A stretch of DNA of 64,000 bases from Anagrus nilaparvatae (taxonomy: Eukaryota; Arthropoda; Insecta; Hymenoptera; Mymaridae), in the NCBI GenBank assembly GCA_022575985.1, contig JAKSXM010000288.1, forward strand, positions 2,135,501-2,199,500, in the 5' to 3' direction. Shown piece by piece: positions 1-12,009 of this stretch; position 1 is the stretch's first letter, and each line of letters opens with the position of its first letter. Made by a program: the position numbers and the translations under genes. Under the pieces are notes generated by a model that saw nothing but the letters and a program-made list of their open reading frames with translations, had not been told where the DNA came from and made no database searches.

Positions 1-3000
1 GAAAATCAAATTGATACCGCACCCCATGTAACTTTTTACCATAATTTACATTCTACATGTAAAATCTAGTGTGAAATCATCCTAAAGTGACGTTTTTTAT
101 CTAAAACTATTATACAAATTAAAATTAGGACCCGAAAATCTGAACACCTCAAACCAGAAAAAATATTATAAATATGGTTCCCAGTTTTTGTTAAAATATT
201 TTTTTTTCTGAGGTCGACTATTTTATGTCAACGCACCAATTCCGCCCCCTTTGATAACACACGATTTTCTAAGCATATAATATACACATACATATTTATA
301 AGTTTTTAATATACATAAATATTTATAAAGTGAAAGAGAATAACTTAAGCATGTATATGTTACGCCCCGTTTGAGAAATGAGCCATTTGGCATAGCTTTA
401 AATGACCTATTTCGCGAAATCGGATAATTTTCGAATCTTTAATTTTTCAGGATCTGAAAATATTATTTAGAGCTAACCCCGATTTCATTTGGAAACGCTT
501 TTGAATTACAATAACAAATGATTTACAAATCCTATAAATTATAAATTAATCTTTCATTGCAGTTGCCTGTGAAAAATGCAATTTTTACATAAAGTACATA
601 GAATTTATAAATCATTTATTATTTCATATTTTAGATTTCAGGACCAGCAAACTTTTTAGAGATAGCAACAAATCATTTTACTGATAATTTTTATAAAACC
701 CACAATTTTTTTTAAAGTTTTCTCAAAACAGACTGTGTTGCAAGGCAGTTTAGTTAATTTGGAAAAATTTGCCTATTACAATAAAATCCTAAACTTCTGT
801 GAAACATTGATTTGAGCTTTGCGCGTAACGTATATACAATATGTAATGTATATGCAGTACGTTATCTATTTCATTAGTTTGACCTATTTAAGAAAAACAA
901 TGGATAAACTTGTTGAATTATTGTACAAAATGACGAATTCAATAAATTTTATAAATGATTTCAATAGATAAACTGAATTATTTTTGAAAATTTCAATATC
1001 CTAAAATTTTTATCGCAGGCCTGAATTAAAATTTTTTTTTTACTTAAAATAAATATGAAAAGTTTAATAAATAAATATGGTAAAATGATTTTTCTATACA
1101 ACTTAAAATAAAAATAATAATAAAATAAATTTTCATTAAATTATGGAAATAAGCCAAAATTTTTTAACGGAAAAAAAATAGTTTTTTTTACTGAAAAGAC
1201 TTAAATAATTTGACGGAATCATGGTGGCGGCATTTGAAACATTAACAAGCGTAATAAAAGAAAATGAAATAATAATAATAAAAAATATTAAATAAAAAAA
1301 ATAAAAATGAAATTACAAGTGGCGCCTGATGGCGCGCGTGCATGCGTGCGTGACGCCTCGTACATTCGTACATGTACGCTATAAATGTTATAAAATGAAA
1401 ATTAACCTAAGTCTATGCGATTATTACGTAAAATTCATATTAATAAAGTAAATTTTATTATTTTTAAGTATTATTTTATGTATTAAAATTTTCTTCAATT
1501 AAAACTTGAACCGTTCACTCTCGGTTCATCCCTAATTGCTGGTAATATTATTTAACAGAATGGACGAAAATTTTGGTACCTTAGGTCAGGCTTGTGTTTC
1601 AGATTATTCTTTGAGTTTTTAACGATTAATGTAAGTTTTGCTTGATTGAGCAAGAACTTAAAATTTGGGCAATTGAAACCAATAAGTAGAGAAATCTGAT
1701 AGTACAATATTTGTCTGTTTAAGTTTCTGAAGCAAAGTTCTCTCTTATCTTATCAAATTTATAACCTTTACACCTACTTTCTTTGTTTCCCACAGGTTTC
1801 TTTGAACAAACCCTTGCTAAAACATGTTTTATGATATATAATTGTTAAAATTAAATTCGAGAATGGGGAATTAAGAATTAACAATAAAGATTTCAATTGA
1901 AGTAAATATGAAAATTATTTAAGAATAGTTCTTCCAAACAGTGTAAAATTTTCTATACCATACTTTACTGCCCTCAGCCTATACCAACATAACTTTAAAA
2001 AGTTTTCTAAAAATTAAAAATTAAAAAAGAAATTTTAATAAAATAAATAAATAATAATGTTGTAATAATCTAAACTTACACAACAACTTATTAATTATAT
2101 GAAATGTAAAAAAAGTAAAAAATAAATAAAATTATTAAATGTTAGTATATTACCGTCGTCGTAATAATTTTTCAATATGTATTTATCCGACACACAATAT
2201 AACGCATAAGTTATATAAAAAGCGCCGTCGGGCTAAATACTTATAAACTCAATGATCAAGAAGGCGCCTTGTGCATTTTTTTTTAATAAAGAAAACTTGG
2301 CTTCTATAATGTATCTTGTAAATGATTTATTATTTGTAATCGTAATAAGTGACTGAGTTCAAATCTGTTTTTTTTTCTTCTGTTTTTTAATTTACGTAGG
2401 TGCTTTGATAGGAATGAAAAAATTAGAAAAATTAGGTAATTATAAGAAATTTTGAGTACTTGCAAAATCTGGACATAAGTTGTTACTTAAATCAGTTTAG
2501 TACGTCCGATTTGGAATTTTGAAGAAAATTTTTTCGCAGTATCTTATTATCAGAATTACACTAATATGGGGTTTAAACTACGTCTGATCTATTCGTAAAC
2601 TGTTATTATTCGGGTGCCAAAATCATCATGATAAAAAAATCCTTGTATTGCTCCTTAAAAGAGCATCAAATGAAACTATTCTTGAAGCAAAAGCAACTTA
2701 TCAAAGGGGTTGAAATAAATCTAGCTCTAATTAAATAAAATATATTCCTCTTAAATCTCTATTTACTAAATAATCAGCAAAAAATTTATTACACGTAATT
2801 AATTTAACGCCTAATTATTTACATATAAATAGATCCAGCATAAAAATCAAAGTTATTAATTATACCCCAAAATAATAATAAAAAACGACAGGTGCAATTA
2901 TTCAATACAATAATTTTAAAACTTCAAATCATAAATAAATTTTTTAATTTTAAATTCACATATTATCAAAATGTGATTGCACTTATATAAAAAATGCCCT

Positions 3001-6000
3001 GTAGTCATTTAACAAAACTCATGTTATAAATGTAATAATAATTTATAAAAATTATACTTCCACATATCAACTGTAATATTTATAAATACATAAAATATGT
3101 GTGTTATATATGCTGTAAAGATGTAAAAATAAAAAAAAAAATAAGAAAATTATATATACTTATAAATATTTTCTGCTACATAAAGTGCGAGAAGTAAAAG
3201 GACTGCATAGAATAATCCAACAAGTTTAATAAGATTGAACGAGTTGCATATTTGTGATGTCAGTTTTTGATATATTAGCTTTGGTACTATATTTTGAAAA
3301 GTTGTTTTTGTTAATGATCTTTAGGGAAAATTCAGTACTGTTTGTCAATAAAATTTTTAGGATTTTTCAGAGGCCCAAAACTTCGCTTTATAGTAGTATT
3401 GATTAAATAATTTAGGTCCTTTATATGCTAGATGCTTGAAAGGATTTAATTATATGAATAAAATTTTTATCAAGTATTTAATTAAGTACCGGACTAATAT
3501 ATAACCAAAAATTTTAAAAAATCATATATTTACTTATTTATCGTACAAATTATAAATTAACCTAAAAACATTAATACATTACAAAAGATTAAAATAAAAA
3601 TTATAATTTAATCAAAAATTTATTTATTCAACAAGTTCATAGAAATATTTTCCAGTAAATTTTTATCAATTTTAATACAAGATTGCACAATATGTATTAT
3701 AAAGTCAAGATATTTTTTTAAAAAAATTTTATGTATAAAAAACTTTCAATTATATTAAACTTAATCATTATTAATAAATTATCATTTTATTTCTTGAAAC
3801 TGACTACTCATCAATTTATTATTATAATTATGAAATAAATTTTAATAGTATTATTTATTTCATATAAATTTATATATTTTTTAAAGCATTTTTACATTGT
3901 TAAAATGTAGTGTTTAAAAAAAATTGAAAATTTAAGCAAGTATTTTCAAGCAATTAATCAAAACTTTTCTGTAGTGTTAACTTTTCTGTTATATAGCCAG
4001 AAATTAATTAAAATTACCTAAAATATTTAATCAAGCTTTAATTCTAAATTTAAATATATATTTTTTTAAAGGTCCAAATGAGCTTTAGAATGAGCTTCTT
4101 TGAAAAAGGGGGTAAAGAAAATTTTTTTTTATTTGGTTTATTTTTCTCAATCAAATTGAGATCTCAATCTTCAAACATTATCAAATCAATTAACTAAAAT
4201 TTTTATTAAAACTCTATTTAATCACTAAATCAATTTAATTAAAGTAATATATTTTCAAAAAAACCTGCCAAATTATTTTTTAAATTGTCATTTAACATAC
4301 TAAAAATTCAGTACCCCAAAATTATCATACATAAAAATCAATTAAAATAATTTATGATTAAAAAACTCTTTTTTTTCATTCAATGAATTTTTTGGTAATT
4401 AATTAATTGAATAACGAAGAATAGATCAAGATCAAGACAAAAAATTATTTTATATTCCAAGAATACAATTTTAAATATTGAATTTTAAATTAAATTACGT
4501 GTACATACTAGACTCAAAGATTTTTATCACTAAAAAAAATTCATTTAACTAAAAAGACATAATTATTAATCACCAGTAAAACATATTTACCCAAAAAAAA
4601 GAAAAATTTTTTAATAAAAAAAAAAAAAAAAATACAAATTAAAGTTAAAATTTATTTAATCTTCTTGAATATTTCTTTTATACAAATATTTGTATGTATG
4701 TGTGAGTGTAGATAATAAAATGGATAAAATTATATGTATTTCTCATGTTTTATGTTAATCTTGAAAAAAAAAGTATTTCGTATTCAATATATATGACAAT
4801 CTCTCTTATATTATAATCAGTATTGCACTTTACTCAATGCATCTTTATTCAACTTGCATTTATATATATAAATTTAAATTAATGCATTTTATATATACAC
4901 AAGGTTTTTAACATGTTTATCTATACAATTTTATATATTCTTTCTGACATTAATCTTTTATGGATGCACCTCACAATATTTACTTATTTTTAATTTTTTT
5001 TATTTTAATCAGTCCCTGAGAAATACTTATTAATTTTCATGAATTTTTATAATCAGGATGATACTTGACCTTATTTGTTTTTAATAAATTTTGTAAGTAC
5101 TAATTTTTAAGTATACTTGCTGATACTTTTTTAAAAAATGGTAAAGGAGTTCATGCGTACAAAATTAATAAAGTGCTATCATAGGTGGCTTTTTTGAAAT
5201 AAATGAAAAAAAGTTCAAGACAGTAAGGATTAAATAAATATTTGAGACAAAGCGACTGATTTTTAACTTTACCCAACCTAACTAATTTTCCAATAGGGAG
5301 AATTACAATGTAAACTTATAAACTTGGATTAATAAAATTGCTTACAATTTAGAATAGAGGAGCAGGATGACCTAACAAAGTGACCTCACAATATCAGTTG
5401 GAAGTTAAGAGTCAATTAACTTTAAAAAAATAGAATTAATAGTAAAAAATAAAAAATTCAAAGTTTGCATCCAAAATGTACTGCTTAAGTAACAATAAAA
5501 TATCTTTTTATTAACGACAAAAATCTAGTTTTTGACGCTTGATTTAGCACAGAATCTTAGATAAAACTCTATAATAAAAATTAAATAAAATTTTCAATAA
5601 TTTGTAACTTTATTTATTAATCTATTTTTACAAATGACAGCTTTTATAAAAATTGATAAAAACAATTTCTACCTGATAAATAATTAGTATTAATTGTTTA
5701 TTTGTATAATATATACTTTTACTTTTTATAAAATTAATTTATATTTATTATCTTGATACGTGTAAATGTAATATGTAAATACTAATGCCATTCATTTTAT
5801 CAACTTGTTATATATAAATATTATAGTCATTTTAATTTATTTATGGGCCTAAATTCAAGTTCCATGTTTAAGGTGTTAAAAATTTAGGTAAACACTCAGG
5901 TTTATTTTTAATAGCTAAACAGAAAAAAGTTCAAAACATGTTCAAGGAGTGAAAAACAAAATTTTTTTAATAAAATGCCACCTCATTTTCAGCTACAAAT

Positions 6001-6552
6001 ATTTTCAGTAGGTATTTTTTACATTGTTATATCAAAAAAATAATTCTAAATGTATTTTTAGACGCACAATACAAATAAACATAAAATCTTATCTGTTGAT
6101 ATAATAAACGTCTAATATTTACAATAAGAAATTCTATATCCGTGTATTGAACGAGAAAAAATATATAAATTTTTTTTAAATATTTATATTGACAATTTAT
6201 GAACTGGCAATGTATTGCAATATTGCATATATTGCAACAAATTATTCTATCGATATACAGAAACATTAAAAATAATTTTACACTATTTAGTTGAATGTTG
6301 TACAGTGTAAATATTATTTTATAAAATAAGAAAATAAATTTGATCTTGGAGTTTACATACTTTTTTCTTGTTTTTTAATTTTTCTAAAATTCATAATTTA
6401 AATATTTTATACCATATTTCGATTAAAATTTTTCTCACAAGTAAAATGAGTTTCCGATTCTATATAAGAATCAGGCTTCTTAAGTCAATATGATTAACAG
6501 AGGGTATGTTATTCTATGATATCGTTTATGCAATGTATTTAGCATGAGTTAT
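1..6552. other. AT-rich non-coding stretch, no gene seen
   Basis: I see no exon with coding character on either strand. The sequence is A/T homopolymers and degenerate AT-rich DNA. Two details stand out. One is a GC-rich patch around 1318-1378 with a 21-bp alternating purine-pyrimidine run. The other is a solitary copy at about 6427-6470 of a short dispersed motif (TTTTTCTCACAAGTRAAATG) that recurs near 11.66 kb and 28.61 kb. It may be intergenic or part of a long 5' intron of the BAMBI gene downstream. Confidence 0.6.
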
Positions 6553-6763
6553 GGGACCCGATTCAGCATTCACATAACAGTGATATGCAGCCCTACCATT
6601 CACAATATTTGGTACTGCGCATGCGCAAATAAAAGTTTTTAGAAATGGTAGTACTTTTTGCGTTGCAGTTTGGTTATAAAAGTCAATATTTTATTAAAAG
6701 TTAATACTTTTTTGTTTTTCACGAGATATGTTATAGATGATATAAATGCAGAATCTAGGCCCC
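6553..6763 (+). mobile_element. MITE-like element, family A copy 1
   Basis: This 211-bp segment starts GGGACCCGATTCAGCATTCA and ends TGCAGAATCTAGGCCC, so its ends are imperfect inverted repeats (GGGMCCYGATTC type). A second copy lies in the opposite orientation at 11886-12009 and shares the ends, a motif with CAGTGATA, TTTGGTTATAAAAGT and TATGTTATAGAT. Two oriented copies with inverted ends support a non-autonomous DNA transposon. No clear target-site duplication is visible and no ORF is carried. The superfamily is not assigned. Confidence 0.7.
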
Positions 6764-6848
6764 GCCTTTCAATGGTCATAACTGACGCTATCCATCCGGC
6801 TCATTTCTCAGAACCTTGAAATTTAGATTTTTCGAAAACAGACCCATC

Positions 6849-7052
6849 AATGAATTTTTCTTGTCAGCGGCCAGAAAGTACGTATTTCGTGAGAAAAGAC
6901 GCGTTTTCTCGCCACTGACGAAGAAAAATCGTATACGACCCTTGTCCATAAATAAATAATGGCCCAAATCGCAGTTTACCAACCTCGGCTTAGCCTCGGA
7001 TGGTAATTTACGTGCGATTTGGGCCATTCTTTACTTTTCTGGACATGAACTC
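6849..7052 (+). repeat. Hairpin repeat family B, copy 1 (tandem with copy 2)
   Basis: About 200 bp beginning TGAATTTTTCTTGTCAGCGG and ending near TTACTTTTCTGGACATGAAC. The right half is a strong palindrome: GGCCCAAATCGCAGTTTACC at 6961 pairs with the complement of GGTAATTTACGTGCGATTTG and beyond, around a loop with CCTCGGCTTAGCCTCGG. A second copy follows directly at 7067-7292 and a third is inverted at 45857-46040. The open frames crossing it look alike only because the DNA is repeated, so I do not call a gene. Confidence 0.75.
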
Positions 7053-7066
7053 GTAATATACTATTG

Positions 7067-7292
7067 CAGAAATGAATTTTTCTGGTCAGCGGCCAGAAAG
7101 CACGTATTTCCCGGCCGCTGCACGTCCGGTAAAGGCGTGTTTTCTTGCCACTGATGCAGAAAAATCGTATACAACCCTGGGCCATAAAAAGAGAATGCCC
7201 CAAATCGCAGTTTACCATCGTCGGCTTCGCCTCGGAAGTTAATTTACATGCGATTTGGGCCATTCTTTATTTTTCTGGCCATTCATTTCTGG
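7067..7292 (+). repeat. Hairpin repeat family B, copy 2
   Basis: About 226 bp, starting CAGAAATGAATTTTTCTGGT and ending TTCTTTATTTTTCTGGCCAT plus TCATTTCTGG. The start and the reverse complement of the end share CAGAAATGAA and CCAGAAA, which looks like short degenerate terminal inverted repeats. The internal palindrome CCCAAATCGCA...TGCGATTTGGG and the CCTCGGCTTCG-type loop are as in copy 1. Lying head to tail with copy 1, it suggests local tandem duplication or two insertions at one hotspot. Confidence 0.75.
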
Positions 7293-10200
7293 ATTCGTAA
7301 AATCAGAATGCATCAAAGTACAGAATAGGATAACTTCCGAAATTTATTTTATGAAATCTTATATTTCATGCTAAATTTTTGCTTTTTACAAATAAAAACT
7401 TCTGATATTTTATCAAATTTGCACTGATTTTTAGGAATTTCGATTTATCTGCCTTACAACCCTTCTAATTTTTATTATTCTGCATTAGAAATTTTGTATA
7501 CTTAATTTTCGGGATTCGAAAAACTGTCCTGGATGGACAATGACAATTATGACCAGTGAATGGCGCCCGCTCTGCTCTTACTTAATTCATTAACTTGCAA
7601 ATGATTTATACTCTATCAATAAGCAAAGAATTTTCAAAAAGTACCAATTCTTAAAAAATATTGCTGATCGAACCAAATTATGATTCACGTAGGTTTCAAG
7701 ATCACTGTTCACGGCGTCCACGATCTTCAAAGTAGATTTTGAAATTTCAAAATTTCTAACTCAAAATGGTAAATTCCTAAGTTTTAAGCTATTTCAAGCA
7801 TTTTAAAGTTTTTACAAGTTTTTGGAGCTATTTATCTGAAGTCATATTTTTGATCTGAACAAAAAAAAACTTGTAAATCTACCTTAAAATTCTTGAAATA
7901 ACTAAAATTACTGATTTCGAGATTAGAAATTTATCAATTTAGTCCGAAATTAATATTTTGAAAAACGGATTTCAAAATCGTGTTCAAAATTTAATCAGTG
8001 TGATTTGAATCTTAAAGAGTTTTTCAAAAATTCTTACTTTTTGCAAATTTTTTGCTTATTTTAGGCAAATTATCGTTATTTTTTTTCAAACTGGAAAAAT
8101 GTGTGAAACCCTCAAACCCGTTTTGAGGTGGATCTATTTTAAATAACATAAAAGTACAAAATAAACAATTTAAAATATTATCAAGTTTCACTTGTATAAA
8201 TTATCTTCTTATTCATACTAAATATAAACCACATAATATAGAAAAAAACAACAACAACAACATTAGCATAAAAATGATAAAAAATGATATCTATTTTATT
8301 TAAAAACATAAAATTGTTTTAATATTTCTTTGTAAAAATAAAAGTTAGACGTCTTATCAATACTTGATATGGGTAATAAATATAATTAAACTAAAATTTA
8401 AAATAGTTAAAAACTAATACCATTGCACATAATAAAGATAATTCAACAATAAATTTATTATAATTTAAACAACAAAGTCAAGTCTTATATAATTAAAATA
8501 ATATTTTTCATATAAAAATTTTAAATTAATGCTTTGTCATATAAAAGTATTATAAAAGATGAATAATTTTTTTTCTTTTCAATCAATTAATATTTTAAAA
8601 TAATAATAAATCATTTAATCGTTTAATCTTTCATCGATCTTTTATCATCGTATTATAAATTTATGATTTAATGATTATCATCAAAATACTTTCTTCAATT
8701 TTATTTTTTACACTTTTTTTGCAACGTCATGAAAAAAAATTTTTTTTTTTCTCTTCGATGCATTTATTTTCTTTTTAGTTGTTTTTTTATTAAATTTTAT
8801 ATGAATTTGAATAATTTATTAAAGTTAAGAAGTTATACAGGATTTAAAGATTAAAAAATTACTGTTTTTCTTTTACATGTCCTACATACATGGTATTTAA
8901 ATTTCATTTATATTACATATTAAACTCGACGTTGTTTTTTATTTATTTGAAATTTTTGGCTTCTGAAAATAGGAATTTTCATACTTCATTTGAGCATGTA
9001 TGGGATTTATATTTAATAACTTATTTCCAAAATTATAGCCAATTTTAAACACTCCTCAGTCTTCTCGCCAAGTACATGTGCCCTAACCTAATGGAAAAAT
9101 TTTTCGTTTACAATAAGAAAAATTACTATTTTCATTTGTTCGATGGTATGAGCGATGTCAATACTGAGGGGTGATCAAGCGATCAGTCTAACGATCATGC
9201 TATACTTTAACTAAAGTACAGCTTCAACAGATATATGCCTTTTCAAAATCAACAGTTTTTTGACGATTAAATAGAGCCTTGGCCAATTATCTAGAAAATA
9301 TATTATTGGTGTAAGGGGCATTCACCAAGGCATTCACAGATTACTTTAGGTTGAATGGGGTAGGTTGTCTTACTGAAAATATGACCGAGAGTTATAAAAA
9401 ATTATAAAATCACATTTTCAAAAACCCAAAAAAAAAACTACGTGGCATGATTTGAGAATCTTCCCTAAGTTGCTCTGCATTGCATTTTTAGCTCGCCTAG
9501 TTATATCACTTTTGTGAAAATGGCACCTAAATTTTTGCAGGTAGAGGGTTTGCAAGGATCTTCTGAATTTTGACTTTAGGACTTACTGCTACCTTTCTTT
9601 CAGTTTTCTTTTAGCAAATAAGTTCTTACTTAACTGCAAAAATAACATCCATCCTAATATATATAATGCATGTACTTGATAAAAGTATGCAAAAAAAGTA
9701 ATGTGATTTTTTGGATCTAGAATGTGCAGAAGTTTTTTTAAAAAAACTGCAGACTTGTTTATACCTGTTGCTTGTATGTGTCAGTCAAAAATAAAAAAAA
9801 AACAAATAATATGTATAAAAACTGATACAGTAAACTGAAAAGTTGATGTTATAATAATAAGTCCAAATGTTAAAAAAAAATATATACATTACCGGCTTTT
9901 CTTTAAGCCTCTTCAGTTTCTTTTTTTTTTTTATAAATTCTTTTATATTATTTTTAAAATTCTTTTATTCTTTTTTAAGTATGTTTGCTCTTTTGTACAT
10001 TTATGACATGTACAGAAATATACCACACATTTACCTGTCCATATTTTTTGAATATTAGAAAATTAAATACAAAAAAAAAATTTGGTTCAATGATTTTTTC
10101 TTTACATTCTAATTAATAAACGTGCATTTTCGGGATTTATGATTGATGTTATTTTTTTTTTCTTTCTTTTTTTTTTTCTTTATTTTCTAAAAAAATTTTA

Positions 10201-11515
10201 TCTTGTTTAAACATTTATAATCCATCAATCAAAATTTTTTTTAAGCAGAAAATGATGCATTTTGTTTTTTTTTTCTTTTTCAGAAGAAAAAATTTGATTT
10301 TTTTTCTCTTCATATTTTGAAATATCTTTTTATAATTTTTTTTTCTCGGAAATTTTATTACATCTTTATTAAGTTATGAGTTTTGTAATGGAATAATGTT
10401 TTTTTTTCCTTGACTAAATGTGAATCAATTACATTAAGTTTTTCTGATTAAATATTCAAATAAATTCTGAGGTAAATGAATTTAGGGAATTGCTTTAATT
10501 CTTTTAAAAATTAGTTGAAAGAATTAATAGGAAATTAAGAGCAACGATTAATAAATTGAATTCAGATTAAAAGATAATGCATAGTTCAATTGAAATTTGG
10601 TCTAATTAAATGAAATTCATTTTTTTTATCCCACATTTTTGTTAATCCACAAAATTTTTTCCATTTTAATTTATCATTTTCTTTGCGTTTCCAAATTTTC
10701 TAAATTTACATGAATAATGTCAAAAATACACAAAAAAAATATCACTCCATATTTTAAATTTCATTCGAAAAATAAATTAGATAGCAATTTCCTTTAAAAT
10801 TAACATAATTTTTTTAAAAACGCACATCCATGAGTTTACATAGCCCAAAAATTATAAAACATTTTAATTTGCCAATTGCTCTATAATCGTCGGGTTGCCA
10901 AAAGTATACAAGAAGATGAAGAAGGATCCCTTTGAGAAATACTTTTTAAACTTTTCGCCAGGCTTTTTAGAAAATTATATATTTTGAATATATTTTTGCA
11001 TTCTTTTCAACTTGTATTTCGGGATGTAGTTAAGTAGAGCTAATTACATGTATGGTTGTAACATACCAGATACAAATTAAACAAAATAGTCTTCTATTAT
11101 TATCATGTATTATTTTTTAAAACCGCTTCCTGAAAAATAAAAAAAAACGTCAAGAAATTCTTTCAAGCTTTTGTATTTACCTGAATTTAGTTTAAAAAAA
11201 TAAAAATTACTTCCCACAAACAAATTCATTTTATAAACTTTGCATGCTACTGTGCGTATTAAGTTAACGATATTTTTTGCTTATTCAAGAATTTGTAAAA
11301 TGCTTTTTGCTTTTTACTCTAAAAGATAAAAATATTACTATTTTCAAAAGTTTATTTTTGCTGAATATAAAAGTTTAGCTTTTTAAAATTATATAGAACA
11401 AAAATATTCATTCAGCTGTGATGAAAAGCCACGGTATATTAAGCCAAGTCAAATTTGAAATTTATACTAATAATTTAATTAATTTATGTTCAGATTTTTT
11501 CTTTATATAATCTTT
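7293..11515. other. AT-rich non-coding stretch, no gene seen
   Basis: No supported exon, RNA gene or complete element. The part at 9890-10400 is strongly pyrimidine-rich on the plus strand, with many T tracts broken by single C. A short AAC microsatellite-like run lies near 8250. The small open frame around 9867-10058 is a low-complexity F/L/S string produced by the T tracts. Confidence 0.55.
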
Positions 11516-11682
11516 AGAAATCATTTCACTTGCGAGAAATATTTTATACCAAACTCCTGATGGAAAGACCCCGTGCTAACACACTCTTCATTTCTCTATA
11601 AAAGACAGATAATTTTTTTTATACGGTACCTTTTTACACTTATTTAATAATTAAAATTTTTCTCACAAGTGAAATGATTTCT
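11516..11682. mobile_element. Short palindromic MITE-like element, family C
   Basis: Near-perfect inverted ends of about 25 bp: AGAAATCATTTCACTTGCGA at 11516 and, at 11658-11682, the reverse complement of AGAAATCATTTCACTTGTGA plus flank. The total is 167 bp with an AT-rich centre. The right-hand motif (TTTTTCTCACAAGTRAAATG followed by a TATATAAGGA-like stretch) also occurs alone near 6427-6470 and 28608-28654, which supports a dispersed family. No coding capacity. Confidence 0.65.
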
Positions 11683-11885
11683 ACACGCTATATAAGGATG
11701 ATGTATCGATTATAAATTATAGCAAATACGTTTTTTTTCTTTTTTTTTAAATTTTAGCCAATTCTAGTTTAAACAGAGTTCATTTATTAAAAAGAAATTT
11801 AATGCATAAAAGTATATTTATGATTAAACACGTGTTAGAACCGCCTACAGGTTAGGCAACGTAAAAAAACTTATGTGCTATTGCT

Positions 11886-12009
11886 GGGCCTAGATTCTGC
11901 ATTTCTATTATCTATAACATATTACTTTTATAACCAAACTGTATTAGTACCACATATTTTGGATGGTACGGCTGCTTATCACTGTGATATGAATGCTGAA
12001 TCAGGTCCC
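11886..12009 (-). mobile_element. MITE-like element, family A copy 2 (shortened, inverted)
   Basis: A 124-bp copy of the element at 6553-6763 in reverse orientation. On the minus strand it reads GGGACCTGATTCAGCATTCA through to TGCAGAATCTAGGCCC. It lacks roughly 85 bp of the interior found in copy 1, including the segment with GCGCATGCGC. Both ends are kept, as expected for an internally deleted transposon copy. Confidence 0.7.

Noticed and set aside
6788..7263. Two minus-strand frames of 79 and 95 codons beginning with similar residues (MAQIA.KL.SEAKP)
   Set aside because: They lie on two copies of one hairpin repeat. The similarity follows from the DNA repeat, and the shared start falls within the palindromic stem.
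9867..10058. Hydrophobic 63-codon frame considered as a BAMBI signal-peptide exon
   Set aside because: It is a T-tract artefact with no phase-1 donor, and its F/L/S run does not resemble a normal signal-peptide exon.
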